15,103 nt of DNA from an uncultured Rhodocyclaceae bacterium (lineage in GTDB: Bacteria > Pseudomonadota > Gammaproteobacteria > Burkholderiales > Rhodocyclaceae), in contig CAIYZZ010000018.1 of the NCBI GenBank assembly GCA_903930805.1, forward strand, positions 1-15,103, in the 5' to 3' direction. Both the position numbers and the translations under genes were made by a program. Of the stretch, positions 1-6,986 are shown piece by piece (within the stretch, counting starts at the first letter, position 1; every line of letters starts with the position of its first letter). The notes below the pieces were generated by a model. It worked only from the letters and a program-made list of their open reading frames with translations. It was not told the origin of the DNA and did no database searches.

Positions 1-3000
1 GAGAGCTACATCAAGCTGATGACCGACGGCATCCTGCTGGCCGAGACGCAGACCGATCCCCTGCTGCGGCAGTACGACACGATCCTCATCGACGAGGCGC
101 ACGAACGCTCGCTCAACATCGATTTCCTGCTTGGCTATCTAAAGTCGGTGCTGGCGCGACGGCGTGACCTGAAGTTGATCGTCACTTCGGCGACGCTGGA
201 TGCCGAACGCTTCTCGAAACACTTCGACGGCGCGCCCATCATCGAGGTTTCCGGACGTTTGTATCCCATCGAGACGCGCTACCGCCCCTTCGACGAAAAG
301 AAGGACAGCGACCTGAACGATGCCATCGTCGATGCCGTGAGCGAGGCGCACCGTGAAGGGCCGGGCGACGTTCTGGTATTCCTGCCCGGCGAACGCGAGA
401 TTCGCGAAGCGGCGGAGGCGCTGAGAAAGCACCATCCTCCGGGTTTGGAGGTGTTGCCGTTGTTCGCACGGCAGACGGCGCAGGAACAATCACGCGTGTT
501 TGCGTCGCATCAGGGGCGTCGTGTGGTGCTGGCAACCAACGTAGCCGAAACGTCACTGACCGTACCGGGTATCCGCTATGTCGTTGATTCTGGATTGGCG
601 CGTGTCAAGCGCTACTCGCATCGCACCAAGGTTGAACAGTTGCAGGTCGAGGCTATCGCGCGCGCAGCGGCCAACCAGCGTGCTGGCCGCTGCGGTCGCG
701 TTTCTTCCGGTATCTGTTTCCGTCTCTACGCCGAGGAGGATTTCAACAAGCGCTCGCCCTACACAGAGCCCGAAATCCTGCGCTCCTCGCTGGCGGGGGT
801 GATCCTGCGCATGAAGTCGCTGCACCTTGGCGACGTCGAGGTCTTTCCTTTCCTCGAAGCGCCATTGCCGCGCATGATCGCCGACGGCTACACGCTGCTG
901 GCCGAACTGGGCGCCATCGACGAGACGAGCAAGGAGCTGACTACGGTTGGCAAGGAACTGGCCAAGCTGCCGCTTGACCCAAAGATCGGTCGCATGATTC
1001 TCGCCGCGCGCGAACATGGCTGCCTCAAGGAAGTGCTGATCATCGCCGCCGCGCTTGGCACGCAGGATCCGCGCGACCGGCCGCAGGAGCAGTCGGCGGC
1101 CGCTGACCAAGCCCACGCCAAGTGGAAGGATGAGAAATCGGAGTTTCTGTCGCACCTGAAGTTGTGGGCAGCCGCCGACGAGGTATGGAAGCACGAAACT
1201 TCCAACAAGCAACGTCAGTGGTGCCGGCAGAACTTCATCAACTGGTTACGCCTGCGCGAATGGCGCGATGTGCATGGGCAGTTGATGACACTCTGTCATG
1301 AGCATGGCTGGAAAGAGAACCAATTGCCCGGTTCCTACGAGGCCATCCACAAGGCGTTGCTGACCGGATTGCTCGGTCATATCGGCCTGAAGAACGAGGA
1401 AGACCAGAACTATCTCGGCGCGCGCGGCATCAAGTATTTCATCCATCCCGGTTCGTCGCTGGTGAAGAAGGCGGGACGCTGGATCATCGCGGCGGAACTG
1501 GTCGAGACCTCGCGCCTGTTCGCCCGCTGTATCGCGAAGATCGAGCCGGAGTGGCTGGAACAGGTTGGCGCGCACCTGATCCGCCGCCACGTCTTCGAAC
1601 CGCACTGGGAAAAAAGTGCAGGGCAGGTGGTGGCGTGGGAACGCATCACGCTGCATGGCCTGCTGTTGCACGCCAAGAGGCGCATAAATTACGGGCCGCT
1701 GGCACCGCAGGAGGCGCGCACCATTCTGATTCGCGGCGCGCTGGTGGATGGTGAGGTGGGCGAGGACTGGGTGCGCAAGTGGCGCTTCCTGCAACACAAC
1801 CAGAAACTCAAGCTGGAGATTGAAAAGCTCGAGCACAAGGCACGTCGTCCCGATGTGCTGGTGGATGACGAACTGGTGTTTGCTTTTTTCGACGCCTTGG
1901 TGCCTGCGGAAATCAGTTCCCTGGCCGCCTTCGATAAATGGCGGCGCGTGGCCGAGCAGGAAAACCCCAAGCTGCTCTTCCTCGAAAAAGAACAGCTGAT
2001 GCGCCATGAGGCGGCGGGTATCACCACCGACGCGTTCCCGGCATCGCTATCCCATCGCGGTCAGCAATACAATCTTGCGTACCACCACGATCCCGGCGCA
2101 GCGGACGACGGTATTACGCTGGCCCTGCCGCTTACCGCGCTGAACCAGGTGCCGGCGCTGCGCCTCGAATGGCTGGTTCCCGGCCTGCTCAAGGAAAAAG
2201 TCGTCGCCTTGCTCAAGACGCTGCCGCAAAAATATCGCCATCGCGTGCAGCCACTCGAGGGATTCGCTGAAAGCTTCGTCGATGCCGAGCACGCCGACGA
2301 AGAAATGCGCGAGGAACCGCTGGTTCGCGCATTGACGCGTGCCATCGAAGAAAAGATCGCGCTGAAACTGCCGCTCGATGGGCTGCGTCCCGGCGAGCTA
2401 CGGCCGCATCTGTTGATGAATTTCCGCCTGCTCGACGAACACGGCGGCACGCTGGCCATGTCCCGGAACCTTGCCGAATTGCGCGCCGATTACGGCGACT
2501 TCGCTGCGCCCTCGGAGGAAAAGGTTGCCGAGATCCAGCGTCTCGACCTGCGCGGTCAATTCGCCCTCGCGCTGAAGGAACAACTGAAATTCGCCGAGAA
2601 AAGCCTGCCGCGCGAACTGGGCCTGCAGTTCATGCTGTTCGGTAGCGAGCAGGATCTGAAGGAACAGATTGCCGCCGTGGCGCTCGAACGTACTTGCCTG
2701 GCAGAACCGCTGCCACCGGGCGAAGCGGCATTCGAGGCGCGCGTCGCCCAGGCCAAGGGCCGGGTAGTGCTAGTCGCCCAGGAGGTGGCGCGGCAGGCCG
2801 GGGCGATTCTTGCCGAGTATTTGATCGTGCAGAAAAAACTCGCCACGGCGCAGAAATCATTTCCACAAGCCTGTGCCGACATTGCCGCGCAACTGGCCGA
2901 GTTGCTGCAAAAACGCTTTATCGTCGTCACGCCCTACGAGCGGCTGCAACACTTTCCGCGCTACCTCAAGGCGATTGCTCTACGGCTCAACAAGGTGAAA

Positions 3001-3234
3001 AATGATAGTGCTCGCGATGCGCGCTTGCTGATTGACTGGCGTGGCCTCGCCCAGCCGTGGGAACGCGAGTGGAATGCCATGCGCAAGGCCAGTGTGCAGG
3101 ATCCCTTTCTGCAAGAGTATCGCTGGCTGCTCGAAGAGCTGCGCGTTGCTCTCTTTGCACAGGAATTGAGGACGCCGAGCCCGGTGTCGGTGAAACGCCT
3201 GCAGAAAATGTGGGAAGGCAGGACCCGCTCATGA
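1..3234 (+). CDS. hrpA: ATP-dependent RNA helicase HrpA, C-terminal 1077 residues (5' end outside window)
   Basis: The reading frame is open from base 1, so the gene begins upstream. DEAH-box (SF2) RNA helicases of the HrpA family unwind RNA using ATP; bacterial HrpA has been linked to mRNA processing and ribosome rescue. Numbering from base 1, the sequence shows motif II DEAH at residues 31-34, motif III SAT at 63-65 and motif VI QRAGRCGR at 226-233. The helicase-associated and OB-fold regions follow, then a long C-terminal region that matches the DUF3418-type extension typical of proteobacterial HrpA. About 220 residues with the Walker A motif should lie before the window, since E. coli HrpA is about 1300 residues. 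The gene overlaps the next one by ATGA, which suggests translational coupling. The internal ATG at base 19 lies inside the helicase core and is not the real start. Confidence 0.95.
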   Translation, partial: ESYIKLMTDGILLAETQTDPLLRQYDTILIDEAHERSLNIDFLLGYLKSVLARRRDLKLIVTSATLDAERFSKHFDGAPIIEVSGRLYPIETRYRPFDEKKDSDLNDAIVDAVSEAHREGPGDVLVFLPGEREIREAAEALRKHHPPGLEVLPLFARQTAQEQSRVFASHQGRRVVLATNVAETSLTVPGIRYVVDSGLARVKRYSHRTKVEQLQVEAIARAAANQRAGRCGRVSSGICFRLYAEEDFNKRSPYTEPEILRSSLAGVILRMKSLHLGDVEVFPFLEAPLPRMIADGYTLLAELGAIDETSKELTTVGKELAKLPLDPKIGRMILAAREHGCLKEVLIIAAALGTQDPRDRPQEQSAAADQAHAKWKDEKSEFLSHLKLWAAADEVWKHETSNKQRQWCRQNFINWLRLREWRDVHGQLMTLCHEHGWKENQLPGSYEAIHKALLTGLLGHIGLKNEEDQNYLGARGIKYFIHPGSSLVKKAGRWIIAAELVETSRLFARCIAKIEPEWLEQVGAHLIRRHVFEPHWEKSAGQVVAWERITLHGLLLHAKRRINYGPLAPQEARTILIRGALVDGEVGEDWVRKWRFLQHNQKLKLEIEKLEHKARRPDVLVDDELVFAFFDALVPAEISSLAAFDKWRRVAEQENPKLLFLEKEQLMRHEAAGITTDAFPASLSHRGQQYNLAYHHDPGAADDGITLALPLTALNQVPALRLEWLVPGLLKEKVVALLKTLPQKYRHRVQPLEGFAESFVDAEHADEEMREEPLVRALTRAIEEKIALKLPLDGLRPGELRPHLLMNFRLLDEHGGTLAMSRNLAELRADYGDFAAPSEEKVAEIQRLDLRGQFALALKEQLKFAEKSLPRELGLQFMLFGSEQDLKEQIAAVALERTCLAEPLPPGEAAFEARVAQAKGRVVLVAQEVARQAGAILAEYLIVQKKLATAQKSFPQACADIAAQLAELLQKRFIVVTPYERLQHFPRYLKAIALRLNKVKNDSARDARLLIDWRGLAQPWEREWNAMRKASVQDPFLQEYRWLLEELRVALFAQELRTPSPVSVKRLQKMWEGRTRS

Positions 3235-3941
3235 AGCTGTTCAATATCCTGTTGCGTGCCGCCCGCGACCTGCTGCGGCCGGAGATTCTCTGGCATGCGC
3301 TGTGGCCGCCCATTGTGGCGGCCATTCTATGGTCGCTGGTTGCGTGGCATGCCTGGCAGCCCGCCGCCGCCTGGATCGTGACCAGCTTGCCCGACTGGTC
3401 ATGGCTCAACTGGTTTGGCCCTTCGCTGGCGCACATCGCAGTGTTTTTCCTGTTTGCGCCTCTGGTGTATTTCACTGCGTTGCTGTTGGTGGCGCTGTTT
3501 GCGCTGCCACGCATGATGACGCTCATCGCCGCGCGCGACTATCCCGATGTCTCGCGTCAGGGTTCGGTGCAGGCGGCGCTATGGGGGAGTGTCGTCAATA
3601 CGCTGCTGGCGGGTGCGATCTTCATCGTCGGCTGGTTGGTCACCTTGCCATTGTTGCTGATCCCCGGTGCATTGTTTGTCCTGCCGCTACTTTGGGCGGC
3701 CTGGCTGAACCAGCGGGCGTTCCGCTTCGATGCGCTGGCCGAACACGCGCAACCGGAAGAGCGCATTGAATTGATCCGCCGTGAGCGTGGCAAGCTGTAC
3801 GCGGGCGGATTGGCGGGGGCTTTCGTGGCGCATGTGCCGGTCATCAACCTGCTGGCGCCGGCCTACACGGCGATATTGTTTGTCCATCTGTGTCTGGGCG
3901 CGCTGCGTGGCTTGCGCCAGGAGAAGGGGATTACGCTATGA
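3231..3941 (+). CDS. EI24 / CysZ-like integral membrane protein
   Basis: This is a 236-residue inner-membrane protein. It has a short cationic N-terminus (MKLFNILLRAARDLL) and about five to six hydrophobic segments, around residues 25-45, 60-90, 120-155 and 190-225. Between them is a conserved-looking cytoplasmic stretch with ARDYP followed by an Arg/Glu-rich segment (about 170-185). This layout fits the EI24 domain family, which includes the sulfate permease CysZ, but several subfamilies have no known substrate. The ATG at 3231 overlaps the hrpA stop by four bases and follows an AGGA about 8 bases upstream; the open frame extends upstream to 3057 but only inside hrpA. No cys genes are nearby, so a sulfate role is not supported by context. 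It is co-transcribed with hrpA and the downstream CinA-like gene. Confidence 0.8.
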   Translation: MKLFNILLRAARDLLRPEILWHALWPPIVAAILWSLVAWHAWQPAAAWIVTSLPDWSWLNWFGPSLAHIAVFFLFAPLVYFTALLLVALFALPRMMTLIAARDYPDVSRQGSVQAALWGSVVNTLLAGAIFIVGWLVTLPLLLIPGALFVLPLLWAAWLNQRAFRFDALAEHAQPEERIELIRRERGKLYAGGLAGAFVAHVPVINLLAPAYTAILFVHLCLGALRGLRQEKGITL

Positions 3942-4696
3942 GGACGTACGGGGCAATCATCATCGGCGACGAAATCATGCGCGGCAAGCGGCTGGACAAG
4001 CACTTCGCCAAGCTGACGGAAATTCTTGGAGCGCGTGGGCTGCATTTGTCCTGGGTCGAGTATTTGGGCGACGAACGGCCGCGCTTGGTTGAGGTATTGC
4101 GCCGCTCGCTGGCCTCGGGCGATGTGGTGTTCAGCTGTGGTGGCATCGGTGTGACACCCGACGATCACACCCGTCAGGCCGCCGCGCTTGCGGCCGGTGT
4201 GCCGCTGGAATTACATGCCGATGCCGAGCGTGAAATTCGCGCGCGCATGGCTGAGCTGGGTCAGGAAGTGACGCCTGCGCGGCTCGAACTCGGCACTGTG
4301 CCACGGGGCAGCCGCATTATTCCCAATCCGTTCAATCGTATTCCGGGATTTTCGTATGGCGACCACCACTTCCTTCCGGGCTTTCCGCAGATGGCGTGGC
4401 CGATGGCCGAATGGGTGCTTGACACTTATTACGCGGACGATTTTCGGCAGGGCACCGAGGTCGAGGCGGCGATTCTCGTCTGGGAAGGGCTGGAAGGCGT
4501 GATGCTCGATCTGATGCGACAGGTCGAGGCGGACTTTCCCGGCATCACGGTATTCAGCCTGCCCAGTTTTGGTAACGAAACAGTGCGGCGGCATGTCGAA
4601 CTGGGCGTGCGCGGGGTGCCCGTACAAGTTGAGCAGGCTATAGAGGTGCTCAAAACGGGTGTTGTGGCACTGGGGTACGCTTTCGACAAAAAATAA
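3938..4696 (+). CDS. CinA-type competence/damage-inducible protein A domain (molybdopterin-binding fold), stand-alone
   Basis: The product has 252 residues and belongs to the MoaB/MogA/CinA N-terminal fold (MoCF_biosynth). The fold's signature is visible as IIIGDEIMRG near residues 7-16 and CGGIGVTPDDHT at 67-78, with the paired Asp at 75-76, followed by PGFPQM at 147-152. Full-length CinA (about 400 residues) adds a C-terminal NMN amidohydrolase domain, which is absent here, so this is the shorter form often annotated as 'competence/damage-inducible protein A' or molybdopterin-binding protein. Members of this short family act in nucleotide or cofactor chemistry, but the substrate cannot be read from the sequence. 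The ATG at 3938 overlaps the stop of the EI24 gene (ATGA) and follows a strong purine-rich Shine-Dalgarno (AGGAGAAGGGG). It is the last gene of the plus-strand operon. Confidence 0.85.
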   Translation: MRTYGAIIIGDEIMRGKRLDKHFAKLTEILGARGLHLSWVEYLGDERPRLVEVLRRSLASGDVVFSCGGIGVTPDDHTRQAAALAAGVPLELHADAEREIRARMAELGQEVTPARLELGTVPRGSRIIPNPFNRIPGFSYGDHHFLPGFPQMAWPMAEWVLDTYYADDFRQGTEVEAAILVWEGLEGVMLDLMRQVEADFPGITVFSLPSFGNETVRRHVELGVRGVPVQVEQAIEVLKTGVVALGYAFDKK

Positions 4697-4720
4697 AAAG
4701 TCGGCGCTGGTGGGACGGCG
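4695..4720. repeat. 26-nt dispersed motif, copy 1
   Basis: The motif starts AAAAAGTCGG and ends GGGACGGCG. It begins within the TAA stop of the CinA-like gene and matches the copy at 11373-11398 at 23 of 26 positions. In both places it sits right after a plus-strand stop codon and before a terminator that serves a convergent minus-strand gene. Confidence 0.6.
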
Positions 4721-4750
4721 AAAAAAAGCCCCGACCAAAAGGTCGGGGCT
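4721..4750 (-). terminator. Rho-independent terminator of the phasin gene
   Basis: AGCCCCGACC (4727-4736) pairs perfectly with GGTCGGGGCT (4741-4750) around an AAAA loop. Read on the minus strand, the 10-bp stem is followed by a run of T (4727-4721), so it ends transcription coming from the phasin. On the plus strand no T tract follows, so it would serve the CinA-like operon poorly. Confidence 0.9.
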
Positions 4751-4754
4751 GAAA

Positions 4755-4773
4755 CGGTTCCTTTGCGGAACCG
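4755..4773 (-). other. Second hairpin in the phasin 3' UTR
   Basis: CGGTTCC (4755-4761) and GGAACCG (4767-4773) form a 7-bp stem with a 5-base loop, five bases before the main terminator on the minus strand. On that strand it is followed only by TTTC, so it is more likely an mRNA 3'-end stabiliser or auxiliary terminator than the main stop signal. Confidence 0.55.
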
Positions 4774-4812
4774 GAGGAGGAGACAACTACTACAATTACT
4801 CAGGCGGCCGAA

Positions 4813-5370
4813 TTAGGCAGCTTTTTTGGCCTTCGGAGCGGAAGCACCGACAGCCTTGACAGTGGCGGTGGTGGCGGCAGCGACGTTCGCTTCGGTCATC
4901 TCGGCAACTTGCTTGGCGGCCTTGTTCATGGTTTCGTAGGCGGAGTTGGCGGCGGCGATCGCGGACTTGACGGCGGCGACAGCGACGTCGGAACCGGCGG
5001 GTGCGTTCTTCACGGCCTTGTCCAGCACGCTGGTGACGTTCTTGTTCATCTCGACATACTGGCTGTCTGCGATCTTGGAGAACTCATCTTGCGTCTGGGT
5101 GGCAATTTCATAAACGCTACGCGAGTAGGCCACGGCCTTCTCGAAAGCGGGTTGGGCCAGTGCGGACTGTAGGCTCAACAACTCTTGCACATCCTTGACC
5201 GACATCAGCGCCTTGGCATTGATAACGCTGTCTTCCAGCATGATGCGGGCGGTGTTCAGGTTCAGGGCAGCGAGGCGCTCGGCGCTGGCAAACGCGGTGT
5301 TGGCGATGGTCATCAGGGACTCGACGTTGGCTTTGTTGGCGCCGGCGAAGTTTTCGGGGGTGTTGTACAT
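4813..5370 (-). CDS. phaP: Phasin family protein (PHA granule surface)
   Basis: This is a 185-residue, Ala-rich, almost wholly helical protein with no signal peptide. It matches the betaproteobacterial phasin pattern: an N-terminus with the sequence PENFAGANKANVES, then SLMTIANTAFASAERLAALN, a middle amphipathic region, and an Ala/Lys C-terminus ending APKAKKAA. Phasins coat polyhydroxyalkanoate granules in the cytoplasm and control their number and size. The start codon at 5370 follows AGGAG at a normal distance. It is a single-gene unit with its own near-consensus promoter, a paired operator-like repeat and a strong terminator, as expected for an abundant, PHA-responsive protein. The upstream gene on the same strand is an enoyl-CoA hydratase 203 bp away. 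No PHA synthase or depolymerase is in the window. Confidence 0.92.
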   Translation of the reverse strand: MYNTPENFAGANKANVESLMTIANTAFASAERLAALNLNTARIMLEDSVINAKALMSVKDVQELLSLQSALAQPAFEKAVAYSRSVYEIATQTQDEFSKIADSQYVEMNKNVTSVLDKAVKNAPAGSDVAVAAVKSAIAAANSAYETMNKAAKQVAEMTEANVAAATTATVKAVGASAPKAKKAA

Positions 5371-5430
5371 GGCGAACTCCTAAAGTGAGAATTTATGAAA
5401 AGGGTGGTGTGGCTAATTGGTCGCAGTGTA

Positions 5431-5445
5431 TGTTGCGATGCAGCA
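5431..5445. promoter_or_regulatory. Candidate PhaR-like operator, downstream site
   Basis: TGTTGCGATGCAGCA is an inverted repeat of the form TGNTGC-N3-GCANCA. It lies just downstream of the predicted phasin start of transcription, where bound protein would block initiation or clearance. On the minus strand it reads CTGC-N3-GCAA, one base from the CTGC-N3/4-GCAG pattern recalled for PhaR of Paracoccus. Confidence 0.5.
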
Positions 5446-5453
5446 TGGACTGA

Positions 5454-5481
5454 ATTATATGGGCCTAAAGATCGAAGTCAA
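5454..5481 (-). promoter_or_regulatory. Sigma-70 promoter of the phasin gene
   Basis: On the minus strand, TTGACT (5481-5476) and a perfect TATAAT (5459-5454) are separated by 16 bp. Transcription should start near 5447, giving a leader of about 75 nt before the AGGAG and ATG. This is the best sigma-70 promoter seen in the window. Confidence 0.75.
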
Positions 5482-5489
5482 GGACTTTA

Positions 5490-5504
5490 TGGTGCGGTGC
5501 ACCA
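5490..5504. promoter_or_regulatory. Candidate PhaR-like operator, upstream site
   Basis: TGGTGCGGTGCACCA is a perfect inverted repeat (6-bp arms, 3-base spacer) with the same TGNTGC-N3-GCANCA layout as the site at 5431-5445. It lies 8 bp upstream of the -35 box. The start-to-start distance between the two sites is 59 bp. Confidence 0.5.
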
Positions 5505-5573
5505 AAATATTTCTCATGAAGCCATAAGCTCCATCTAATCAATGCGTTGCTTTAGTATCTTTGGGGTTGTTGC

Positions 5574-6350
5574 TCAGCGGTGCCTGAAAACCGGGGAGCG
5601 TTTTTCGAGGAAAGCTGCCATGCCTTCCTCCTGGTCTTCGAGACCAAAGTTGGCGTGGAATCCGCGCCGTTCGAACAGCAGGCCTTCGGCGAGCGAAGAC
5701 TCATAGGTGCGATTCACGGCTTCCTTGATCATCATGGCGACGGGCAGAGAGTAGCCGGCGATGGCCTGGGCAGTGGCCATCACTTCGTCGAGCAGCTTTT
5801 CAGCAGGAACGATGCGCGCCACCAGACCACTCTTTTCGGCTTCGATGGCATCCATCAGGCGACCGGTAAGGCACATTTCCATGGCCTTGGCCTTGCCGAT
5901 GGCGCGTGGCAGGCGCTGCGTGCCCCCCGCACCCGGCATCACGCCCAGTTTGATCTCGGGCTGGCCAAAACGAGCATTTTCGGCAGCGATGATGAAATCG
6001 CACATCATCGCCAGCTCGCAGCCTCCCCCCAGAGCAAAGCCCGCGACCGCAGCGATCACCGGTTTGCGGCAGCGGGTGACGCGCTCCCAGTTGCGGCTGA
6101 CGAAATTTGACCGGTAGGTATCCATGTGCCCCCAATCCTTCATTGCCGCGATATCGGCACCCGCCGCAAAGGCTTTCTCGGAACCGGTAATGACGATGCA
6201 GCCGATATCATCATCGGCTTCAAAGGCATCGAGTGCGGCCGTGACTTCGTCCATCATGGCATCGTTGAGTGCGTTCATCGCCTTGGGGCGGTTAAGCGTG
6301 ATCAGCCCGACGCGGTCATGGGTTGCGACGATGATGTTTTCCGGGTTCAT
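5574..6350 (-). CDS. Enoyl-CoA hydratase (crotonase family)
   Basis: This 258-residue protein has the normal length for a monofunctional hydratase (EC 4.2.1.17), which adds water to trans-2-enoyl-CoA in beta-oxidation. Both catalytic glutamates can be placed: Glu112 in [12 protein letters not shown] and Glu132 in [19 protein letters not shown], equivalent to Glu144 and Glu164 of the rat enzyme. The oxyanion-hole regions are AFAAGAD (about 60-66) and ALGGG (106-110). The ATG at 6350 lies only 17 bp after the lptA stop, so it is probably transcribed with the kdsDC-lptCA cluster; no clear Shine-Dalgarno is visible. A link to PHA metabolism through the downstream phasin is possible, but this crotonase-type enzyme makes (S)-3-hydroxyacyl-CoA and is not PhaJ. 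Its exact acyl-chain preference cannot be told. Confidence 0.93.
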   Translation of the reverse strand: MNPENIIVATHDRVGLITLNRPKAMNALNDAMMDEVTAALDAFEADDDIGCIVITGSEKAFAAGADIAAMKDWGHMDTYRSNFVSRNWERVTRCRKPVIAAVAGFALGGGCELAMMCDFIIAAENARFGQPEIKLGVMPGAGGTQRLPRAIGKAKAMEMCLTGRLMDAIEAEKSGLVARIVPAEKLLDEVMATAQAIAGYSLPVAMMIKEAVNRTYESSLAEGLLFERRGFHANFGLEDQEEGMAAFLEKRSPVFRHR

Positions 6351-6367
6351 GCGGGCGCTCGGCAGGC

Positions 6368-6985
6368 TTAGCGGGTGGGTGCAACGGGTGTCGCAGGTGT
6401 CGCAGGTGCGGCGGCGGGTGTGGCCGATGTGCCTGGAGTCGCCGGGACCGTCGTGGCAGGTTTGTTTTTGGGCTGGATGATGGCCTTGACGCGGCTCTGC
6501 TCGCTGCCTGGTTTGGCGCCGGGCGCGGCGGTTACCAAGTACTGCTCTGTGATGCCGTCGTAAAAGATATAGTCGCCGCGCACATCGTCCATACCACTTT
6601 TGACGTAGGCGCGCCTGAAGAACTCGGCTTTTTCGCTACGCGAATCGTATTCAATACGCTCGCCCTCGCCATCCACATATTCATCCTTGCCCTCGCGCTT
6701 CTGGCGAAAGCGTGCCAGACCGTCAGCGCCGCCTGTGGCCACGCCCTTCTGGAAGCCCTCGGCATCCTGCGTGACAACCAGTTTTGCACTGCGAATGACG
6801 AGCGTGCCTTGCGAGAGGACAACGTTGCCTTCGAAGTTGTGCACGTGCTTGATGTCGTCGACCGTCACACGCGCAGCCTCCAGATTGACCGGTTTGTCGC
6901 GGTCGGCACGTTCGGCATGAGAGATGCCCGGGGCAAAAGCGCCACAGGTCAGAAGCAGAATCAGGATGCGCGCAGATAGGTTCAT
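6368..6985 (-). CDS. lptA: LPS transport periplasmic bridge protein LptA
   Basis: The product has 205 residues. It has a signal peptide (hydrophobic core about 6-20, likely cleaved after SHA at residues 22-24) and an OstA/LptA beta-jellyroll region. The latter shows [18 protein letters not shown] near 52-69, [17 protein letters not shown] near 107-122 and VRGDYIFYD near 135-143. LptA polymerises between LptC and LptD to carry LPS across the periplasm. Residues about 177-205 form a low-complexity Pro/Ala/Thr tail ([16 protein letters not shown]) beyond the usual fold; a 9-bp tandem repeat, GGTGTCGCA on the plus strand at 6387-6404, lies in this part of the gene. The start codon is one base after the lptC stop, which suggests coupling. 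Typical neighbours lptB and rpoN are not downstream. Confidence 0.93.
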   Translation of the reverse strand: MNLSARILILLLTCGAFAPGISHAERADRDKPVNLEAARVTVDDIKHVHNFEGNVVLSQGTLVIRSAKLVVTQDAEGFQKGVATGGADGLARFRQKREGKDEYVDGEGERIEYDSRSEKAEFFRRAYVKSGMDDVRGDYIFYDGITEQYLVTAAPGAKPGSEQSRVKAIIQPKNKPATTVPATPGTSATPAAAPATPATPVAPTR

Positions 6986-6986
6986 G

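Noticed and set aside
553..2007. Long minus-strand open frames opposite hrpA (553-1212 and 1246-2007)
   Set aside because: They lie wholly opposite a conserved helicase with intact motifs and have no domain or ribosome site of their own.
5505..5573. Terminator for the enoyl-CoA hydratase in the gap before the phasin
   Set aside because: Only weak pairings (around AGC-TTAT-GGCT) were found, with no T tract; transcripts may read into the phasin or end by another mechanism.
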